NCBI RefSeq assembly: GCF_000764305.2
Contig: NW_025934994.1
Location: 124,001-188,000 of the forward strand
DNA from: Hyalella azteca
Taxonomy: Eukaryota > Arthropoda > Malacostraca > Amphipoda > Hyalellidae
Reading direction: 5' to 3'
Length of the DNA stretch: 64,000 nucleotides
In this document: piece after piece, positions 54,977-64,000 of the stretch
How the letters are laid out: each line of letters starts with the position of its first letter
How positions within the stretch are numbered: the stretch's first letter is position 1
The notes under the pieces: generated by a model
Databases searched by the model: none
Seen by the model: only the letters and a program-made list of their open reading frames with translations
Told to the model about the DNA's origin: nothing
Position numbers and translations under genes: made by a program

Positions 54977-57900
54977 TGCCTATTGACGAAATGAGGCAAA
55001 AATAAGGAATTATTCTATATGATCGTAACAATATAACAAATTCCAATATTCAAAGATGTTAATTGCCTGATATTTTAACTATTCCGATCCAAGTTACTAT
55101 ATTAACGAGTAATGTCTTTTCAATACACTATTTTCGGGATAATTAATTATTTAACGAAATTTATCTTTGTGATGAGCATTGTATTTCATGGCTATGTAAC
55201 TTTTCATTGCCCGTTTCGAACAAATGGGGATCCCTATAATAAATTTTTAAAATGTTGACACATTTAATCATTTATTCGTATATAAGATACCGGTTTCGAA
55301 ATTGTCATATGAGGCTTATTGGATCTCAATGGCTGTTATATCATTGCACCAGACTAAATACAGAATAAATAAGCAGAATAAATAAATAAAAGAGAATAAT
55401 TATTGAAGAACAAGTCACGTGTGTGTCATTATAAAACCTTAAACAGAGCGTGTGTGATGGAGAGTCCATTAGCTCTCTCGCTACAGTCAGCATCGTTGGT
55501 TTGATGGAAAATTAATATCTAATGCATGGTATGGATATGATCAAACTAGACTTAAATGACATAGTAGAATTAATTTATTAGAAAATGATCTCAACCAAAT
55601 TTCCGAAGACTTCGTATTCAATGAAAGCAATAATTGTTTTGAATCGGTTATCGCCATTGCACTCTCTATATATATATGTAACCTTTGAGTAATTAGAACT
55701 ATAATTCTAATTCCCACATCGAAGGCTTTCAGTCCATATATATCATGGTCTTTTTTTTATTCTACCAACTATATACTTGCACGTAAGTTGGTATTTAAAA
55801 ATGTAATAAAGTAATGTGTCTTTAATTATGTTTATTAGTAATGTGTCTTTTATTATTTCTACTATCGACGGTCGAGACAGCAGGATCGCTCTGACGTCGT
55901 CATCTATAACTAACATTTGGAACATGATTGCAAACATTAAACGATGAAGCGTGTTCTGATTCAACGAATGATGACATGCATGTACTGGCAAAGATGTTTT
56001 TAAGTATGGCACTCGCTCAGCGTACGCTGTTTATATAGAGACCTGCTGACGTACGTTAGCGTGTATAGGCTTTAGGGAACGTTTGTTGGCCAACACTGAT
56101 GTCGCCAACGCTATTTATTGATTTAATGTTTTCTAGGCAGCGCATTGACGAATTAAAATGATCTGACCTTCCCTTGCACGATAAATTTATTTTTAAAAGT
56201 GATTTTTGATCAGATCCGATATAAAGAAGTTATGTTAGATCCTTTAGCGCTGTAGAAACACTCGGGGTGAATTCGCAATTTAACAAAAAAAAACGATGAG
56301 TGATTTAACAAGACAATACCAACAAATATCTACCATCAATAACACATAATAAGTCGACACTCTGTTCATACTGCACTTAATTCGCCGCTAAGGACAAAAT
56401 GTGTTGGAAAAAATTTCAAACCCTGCCTCTTGTCTATTTAAGACCGGGCAGCAGCTCGCGTCTGAATTATATATTATATTACAGTACAGAACTTGAGATC
56501 TTATTTATTTTTTACTCTAAACAACTGTAGTATGTTATTTGTTTATAGTTTATACCTTAATTTTGGGGTGTTGGCGTTATGCACCTCTTCTGAACGCTTT
56601 GGCTCGCTCGCCAAACGTGAATGAAAGTTTCCTGAATTTAACCCAAATTAAAGTTAATTTTCTTTGCGAATAAAAAATTCAATAAGCGCTATTCAGACAG
56701 TAGATTTCTCCGGCATTTTTTGGAAACCTGAATTCTGTTGCCGGGTCACGCTTTAACTCTAAACTTTAACTGCTCTCGCCTTAATTGCCAAAGTGTTCGA
56801 GCATCTATAATGGTGACCTTTAAATTCCGGAACTGTGGCGACTTTTATATTATTGAACCATTGCAGACTTCATATATGACTCAAATGTGGCCGCAATTGT
56901 TTACTGTTTACTATTTTTATTTGCGATCTCGCAAGTATGTATCGCCTCTGACAGCACTCCACTGTGGATGTGCACTTAAATAAGGTGAACAGGTGTTTTG
57001 AACTTCATTGTTTTAATTTTCATAATTGAATACTTGAGCAATTTTTGCGTTAGTAATTCAGTCCATTTCTTGCACATTATATCTTCTTCTGGTCAGCTGC
57101 CGTCCTGCGTGTCCGCTTGGATCTTAAAATCGTTCTAATTATCGATTGACCTGCGTTAAAATATGGGACCTTCTAAGCTGAAGAACTCAATGTAACGATT
57201 AAATCAGATAAAATTATTGTTATCTTCCTCGATTTGATCCTTTTGAAAGATTAGCAATTGTTCAATTCTAGAATTGTTTTACCTCCAGCGTTGAGTATAA
57301 TTCCCATCAAATTATTATACTGGGGAATTATACTATACTATTATACAAATTATTATAATAAATTTGTACAAAATATTATAATAATTTTCAATATTAATAA
57401 TAATTATTATATAATTATTACATCGCACTGCTGGTCAAAATACGATTTACTTGATTCGATTAGCACATGTTAACTACGTAAGTGCTACGATCTCGCTAAA
57501 AGGTTGGTGCTGTGGCGATATCAGTGGCACTGACGTTGGCCTACTGCAACTAACATCGGGACAAAATTAAAGTCAGAAAAACTAAATTTAGCAATATGGA
57601 AAAAATGAATGACGAAACTGAAATATATGAAATGTAGACTAAATGAACGAAGATAAACACTACAATATGATAGAGGAAACGAAGAAGTAAGGAATGTATG
57701 AGGAAAGCAGACAAAGACTACGACAGGAATTCTGTAAAACGATGACAATAAAAAATATGACAGAGATGACACGTGCCGACACAGATCATGAACGAATGAA
57801 AGACTAAGATAATGGGTAAAGGATAGGGAGATAAAGGATAGAGACAGAAGACATAGAAACAATCAAAACTAAAACAAATGATGTAAATAAATGTTACATA

Positions 57901-58439
57901 AGATTTCATTCTTTATTACTTTTCAACGTTTAAAATTTCATTTCTTCACCACTAGCGTGAACGTAAAATTATTAATGATATCGAAAGAAACGATGTATAA
58001 TGAGATAAGACGTATAATTACGCTGGATAAATTAATAAAAGCGACGCTCATTGCATATTATATCCCTCTTTTAACAAAAGACCCGACGTGAAGCTCAATG
58101 AAACGCCTATCAGCCATCTGAATAAGTTAATAGATAAGACAGCAAGCGCTTGTGTAGAAATCGATGCCTTCGAGAATACTCAACAGCTCCAACTTGGCCA
58201 AAATAAGCAATAACGAAGTAAAACTATTTCAATCAGTTTGTCAATATAAGGTTTGTAATCATACATAACACTTTAAATAAAAGCAATATCACGCACCGTA
58301 ACAAATAGAACATCGGCGGTTCTATTGTATAGCGAGCAGACAAAGAGCGACCTGAACTTGCCAGACGCCGGCGACTGCTGCGGCCGCTGCCGCCTTATTG
58401 GAGGCTGGTCTTTGTAACGCAGAGCCGGCTCTGCCTTTT
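54977..58439. other. No recognised gene
   Basis: AT-rich sequence. Runs of (ta)n near 55670 and of taat-rich DNA near 57340-57420. A GC-rich patch (ctgctgcggccgctgccgcc) lies near 58374. No exon is supported. Confidence 0.4.
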
Positions 58440-58745
58440 ACATCCTGACTCCCGATAACAGAGATAACAGGGAGGATGTTGTGTGACGTGACAATTGTTA
58501 AGTCACGCAGTCTTTGCCTTGTTCATCCTTAGTATCCTAGCTACAGGAGAACAGAGATAACAGGGAGGATGTTATGTGACGTGACAACAATATTGTCATG
58601 TTGGTTCTGCCTTTTTCATACTTAGTATCCTAGCTACAGGTGAACAGAGATAACAGGAAATATGTTGTGTGACATGACAATTGTTAAGTCATGTTGGTTC
58701 GGCATTGTTCTCTCATGGCTTCAGGAGAACAGAAATAACAGGTGT
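58440..58745. repeat. About 95-bp tandem repeat
   Basis: Three and a half diverged units containing gagataacagggaggatgtt, gtgtgacgtgacaattgtta and tagtatcctagctacaggag. Confidence 0.85.
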
Positions 58746-58754
58746 GATGTATGT

Positions 58755-59108
58755 GGTGTGTACATCACACTACATACATCACACCACATACATCACACTA
58801 CATACATCACACTACATACATCACACTACATACATCACACTACATACATCACACTACATACATCACACTACATGCATCACACTACATACATCACACTACA
58901 TACATCACACCACATACATCACACTACATACATCACACTACATACATCACACTACATACATCACACTACATACATCACACTACATACATCACACTACATA
59001 CATCACACCACATACATCACACTGCATACATCATACTGCATACATCACACTGCATACATCACACTGCATACATCACCCTGCATACATCACACTGCATACA
59101 TCACACTG
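58755..59108. repeat. 14-bp minisatellite
   Basis: About 25 units of acatcacactacat; the last third shifts to the variant acatcacactgcat. All three plus-strand frames are open through it and read HTSHYIHHTTYITL-type repeats. Confidence 0.97.
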
Positions 59109-62100
59109 CTGCCGTGTTATAAGCTCATCATCGCGTAGCTCGCAGCGCACATCTGACACTCAGAGAAGCAAGTGTGTCATGTCGTGCACATAATGACACA
59201 GTTCCTTGTCCGCAGCACGAATAAAGGGCGGGCATGGCTCACTGAACCACCATCTCATCGGGTCAAACTGAGTTAGGATGACCCACCCAAAATAAACGAA
59301 GTGCATCGCCTATTAGACAACGCTTAATTAATTGATTAGTTGAAGAAATCTATACAGATCTCATAAGTTCGTTTCATTGCTATAAGCTTAATTGAATTTG
59401 TTTACGTATGGAAGATTTCTTACATTACTATTTGCATGTAAAGTTTCTAAAATTCTTTAAGTTCCTCATGAAACTTAATTAATTATTAGATTCAATTGTT
59501 AGCCATGAAATGCCTGACTTTCGTGCATGCCTTTTAATTATTCGTCTATGCCTGACTAGGGTGGATAACGATAGGTCACTTCCGGTCAGTTGAGTTCCTT
59601 TAACATCAAAATCCATTAATACTAGCATCATTTTTCTGGTCTCAACCTGAGGCATGATGAACATGAATATATGAAGACCATTAGAGTATATCTCAGGTAT
59701 CAGGATCAATTTAGAAGCCAACTCTTCCATTTCATCATAATAACAAGGCTCTTGTAAAATATTTTACACATATTCATTAAAATTTACAATATTCAAAACG
59801 TATTTATTTTATATTTATTAAAATCTGAATTCACTGTTTCCGGTTATAAGCATAATTTGATATAGGCAATACAGGATGTGTGTAGGCAAAGTAGCCTTAA
59901 TCTTTATAAGGAGATGGACGTGAGATTATCCGATTAGTTGTCTGAGATGGAACAGATTCTGAAACCTGATGGCAGGTGCGGTAAATATAATGCTGAATTT
60001 AGCCTATTTCCATGTTAATCAAAATATTCAAATAATTTAAAATGGAAAATTATTGTTACATATGACTTTCGTATCGCGATTTTTTTAAGGGAACTATTGC
60101 CAAGTTAATGATCATGTACACACGCGACCGACGAAATTTATTAATATTTGATCATTTATACGTGTTCAGATTTACTGAAGATTCTATCATGAGCGCCGAG
60201 AGCAGCAAGTATATCACAACGATCTTAACTCAGTCAAAACTCAGCCAAAAGTCGCTAGAATTCCAGCAAAATTGCCTCAGGATTCTTACGAGGGCAACGT
60301 CCAATTCCTTCATTTTAATGCCCAGAAATGGCGTAGCTTTTCCTCCACTAAGTTGTCAGAACTCGTGCAGTTCCTCAAGTCAGCCGAGTTCACTGAGCTT
60401 CCGCTCAATTGTGCAACATTTTCAAGTCTTGACTCCGAGAATTATCGGACCGAGCAACTCTCATGCCACGTCCGGTTTTTCTTTTCATGTTGGGCGACGA
60501 TTTACATTTGAGAAGAGGTGGTTTGGCCCGGAATTTCTATGGGATACGCTTCTTCGATGCTCGTTTTTGTGTTTATTTGAATTTTGAGTTTTGTGTTTTA
60601 TTTGAAAAGATTTTATTTTGAAGTAAGTGATATACATGGATCAAATATTTCATGAACTATGCACGAGGCTGTGATATGTAACTGAATCAACTTTATATTA
60701 GTTATTACCTGTCTGAGAGTGAGAGTAAAAATATGAGGTCAATCGGATATTCTATCCCCCATTGGTGAGCTTCCGGAACACATCGAGGAATATCCGTAGA
60801 TTATTGATCAAAATATACCCATCCATAGAAAATATCAAGTTCAGATCTTCTATGGTAAACTGATTTAAAAATTGGGAGCCTAATCCGGGAACACGGATTA
60901 CCATGTCTGTTTCACAGCTGCAGGTTTATGCCGTATAATGCCTATCAAGTGAATATAATTGTCAAACTGGTAAAACTTGGCGATTTCATGGCTCGTAAAT
61001 CACCGCAATACATATTCAGCATTTTATCTCTTTTTCAACTTGTCATGTTGGTCAAATTTCGAATTGTTCAGCAGCAGAGCAGTCGAATGAACATCATAAA
61101 TGTCTACAAATTTAAGGATCGTATTAGTTGATTATCTCATGGTCAGTTAGCCGTATCATTATTATACGCATCGTTTAGAACTCAACAATCGACAAGAATT
61201 CAACAATCGAGCAGTACAATCTCGCCGTGTTGGTGATCTTCGTGGAATGATTTATATGTGTAGTAAAAAGCTTCGTCCTTATTTCACTTTGACCGACCCT
61301 GAAGCTCACAAACCCTTCATACTTTATTGAATCATCGATTCTCAAGTACTACCTGAGCCAAAAGAATATTGAGTCAGTTTGCAAAAAGATTCAGTAAATT
61401 CGTTGACAGTCTTATATGGTGAATATAAATTCAAAAGAGGGATCTAGAACTTTAATTGGGAAGATAAAATTATAAAAGAAACTGCTTTCGAGTGGAAAGT
61501 GTAGCAGATTCTGGGCTGTCGTAAATTTCACCATCCTCCAGTGCCGCCACAGTCGTAAGTTATTGTATGCTGCAAAATTAAATTTGGTAACTTATTTTTA
61601 GCCCTTAGCGTCCAGCTGTACATATCTGCTGACTTTCAAAAGGTCAATTTTTGTTTGTATATAAAGCTTATTTGTCCAATATATATATTGGTCTTAATTT
61701 TAGGCTGCGCTAGGCTCAGATGGAGGTTTTTGTCACCTGTCAGGTTTTTTAAATGAATAAGTTCCAGCCTCGCGGTATTGATGAAATTTAGTATTTTGCA
61801 CGCGCAAGGTGGCGGGTCGCTGAAGGGTTAACGAATAATTCACTAATATCTAACTACGTCTGTGGGTACTACCAACTTTCTTTAATATGCTTGATTTCAC
61901 TAGCAAACACACTTTATTGCAAGCCACTGCCAGATAAATTAGTAAGCTAACTTCTTTACTAACATGTACTGTAATATCAAAATTAGTCGAAATTCATTTC
62001 CAATTCCGAATTAAAGTATACTTTATTTTCAATTTGTACAAGTGATTACACAAGATTCGTAATGTGTCATCGTACGTTATTTAGGGGTAAGTTATGTGTC

Positions 62101-64000
62101 ATCGTACGTTATTTTATTTCATCGTACAGGGCACTTGTTCCATAACAATTTTAGGTCTGACTGCCATATTGTGCCGCGCGTTTTGAGATGAAAGGAATTG
62201 AAATGGAACGAAACATTATACTCGGCATTTATTGACTGACAGCCCAGGGAAAGGCACAACACAATAATCTTTATTACTATTTTGACAGCGCCTGGTTGAC
62301 GCTAACTTGATAAGTTTATGTCCAAATGTCAGTTGAGATAACAAAATGATAAGAAAATTAAGAAAGGGTTCAAAAATTAGATTAATAATTATTTGACAGA
62401 AGAAAATGAATTTCCTGCATTATATGTAGCATTTATTGTAGATAAAAGCAACAGCTGGAGAAAATGTTTTTTTTTCAGCGTTACTCTGATGCATCTTAAT
62501 TTTTTACGATGCCATATAAACTTTCTTTTTCATGAGATATAAATTAATTAATTGTAATGATAACCAAGAGGCTCCATGAACGCTTCAATATACTGCGGTT
62601 AAACTCGAACTGTTATTTGAGTAACTCCATTTATAAATAGAATAATAATTATATTTACGCACTTAAATTCGAAGATTTGATCACTCCTGAGTCATTTTCT
62701 TTGTGAAACGAATAGAGTTGAAACTGAATAACTTATCTCCACATGCAGTTGTTATGTTAGACGAAGAGAGTTGAGACTGGACAACTTATCTCCACAGTTG
62801 TTATGCGAGACGGAGAGAATTGAGACTTGGTCATTTTCTACACGAAGCATTCAGTTCTTCTTTATCAACGTCACTCCTGGATATCGGTAGAAACTCAAGC
62901 GCAATTTTCAACAAAATTCATTTTGATTACCAGTATTCCTAAAAATTATCATCAATAACGTTTCCAATCTAAGTTTAATTAGTGTTTTAAATTTATCGGT
63001 GGGAAAAATTTAATTATCAATGATTAACCAGTCAATTAATATCCTTTTAACCCTAGGATTGAAAAATTTGGATCGATCAGTCGTTCAGCGTTAAAAATCA
63101 CAGTTCGTGACTTCTTTCATGAGCAGTAAAAGCTATCAATTAATAAACCATAACTAAACTATTAAAGAGGAACGCCATTTGATACTCATGGTGTGATACT
63201 GTCTATAAAACTACAGGCTAGGTTATTTTTAACATTGTACCCAACCGTCTATACTGGTAAGTGTTTCAACAATATAGTTACATGCTCCATAATAAGACAT
63301 TTGTTCTACAGTGCACTTCTAAACACCAAACCAAACTAAGGGGATGTAATCAGCGTTTGTGGAACACCGCCTATCGCAGTATTTTACACAGTATTTACGT
63401 TATAATAACTATCCGCTTTACTAATAAATTAGAGGGAAATTTATTATTATAACAAATATTGCCTTAATTTATGTGAGCTACTATCGTTACTTTTTCCACT
63501 AATTGACTTGCACGTTCGATGAATCGGCTTCAAATTCTCGTGTGGTCTATTCCAGTCTTGAAAAGACTTCAATTTCCGTAGAATGAATAACATTATAGAT
63601 TGTATACAAATAACACTGCTTCGTCTACTCTATCTGAATTTGCATACGAGAAGCCAGGATGTTTGGAGGAAAAATACTAGGGGAAGTTCAATAAATTGTG
63701 GATTAGAGTGATAAAAGGAGCGTTTTTTACAGACTAAAGAATGTTCAAAGCACCTAAAGTTTAAACGTATTCTGATTGGTGGTTAGTGTCACTGAAGTGC
63801 TTATTCATACACTTATTCATAGCACATTTCTACAAAACGAAATTAGCAGTATAGGTTACTACCTTTATTAAAAGAATCGTCGTTTGAGTGATTATAAAAC
63901 ATGTTACACACGAAATGAGTAAATTATCGAAAACGTTTGAATTTTCAAAACGAAAATATTAATAATAATATCGTATTTCAAATAACATTAAATTATTTTT
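59109..64000. other. No recognised gene
   Basis: AT-rich sequence. Two small tandem repeats: tgtgtcatcgtacgttattt twice at 62077-62114, and a 60-base unit with caacttatctccacagttgt at about 62730-62830. A 159-codon frame at 60108-60587 has no recognised similarity. Confidence 0.4.

Noticed and set aside
54570..55046. Long frames on both strands (NTHQNTHL, MSIQMSI and SSEYSSEY repeats)
   Set aside because: Translations of the 12-bp minisatellite in different phases.
58662..59193. Three overlapping long frames rich in His/Thr/Tyr
   Set aside because: All frames are open because the 14-bp unit has no stop in any phase. It is simple sequence, not coding.
60108..60587. 159-codon plus-strand frame
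   Set aside because: No recognisable motif; an overlapping frame of similar quality exists and no splice or signal features support it.

Overview
The window is animal nuclear DNA: AT-rich, intron-rich and full of minisatellites and small inverted-repeat elements. The intron-rich gene structures, a TATA plus TCAGT initiator promoter and a short CCTAA (arthropod telomere-type) tract point to an arthropod. A crustacean is my best guess, but no species can be named. It is a draft assembly, with an 89-base N gap (1821-1909), a lone N at 5475 and an undeleted Tn5/Nextera adapter dimer at 27694-27731.

Three genes can be supported. (1) Plus strand, 17706-30971: a complete soluble guanylate cyclase beta-1 subunit. 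Fourteen coding exons join in phase to 607 codons, and the haem-ligand histidine falls at residue 105 as in other animals. (2) Minus strand, 37569-34611: a two-exon gene for a 780-residue secreted Ser/Thr-rich protein I do not recognise, with a textbook TATA/initiator promoter at 38157-38124. (3) Minus strand, 52234-44094: a GABARAP/Atg8-type autophagy modifier in three coding exons (122 residues).

The most unusual feature is inside the GABARAP locus. Between canonical exon 1 and exon 2 lie two further exons that look like diverged duplicates of exon 1. Each ends in a gap-free relative of the last 21-25 residues of exon 1, followed by a phase-0 splice donor. Each also carries its own start codon, splice acceptor and N-terminal extension: 93 codons at 49494-49772 and 501 codons at 47384-48886, the latter with about 18 nine-residue repeats. 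Spliced to exon 2 they would give Atg8 proteins with large N-terminal extensions. A decayed third copy lies at 46624-46900.

The second unusual feature is in the guanylate cyclase gene. Many of its minisatellites are built from exon-intron junctions of the gene itself, so introns contain serial copies of real splice donors or acceptors with a piece of adjoining exon.

The rest (about 1-17.5 kb, 31-34.6 kb, 38.2-44 kb, 52.3-64 kb) has no gene I can recognise. It holds minisatellites, MITE-like elements, hairpins and two weak promoter candidates.
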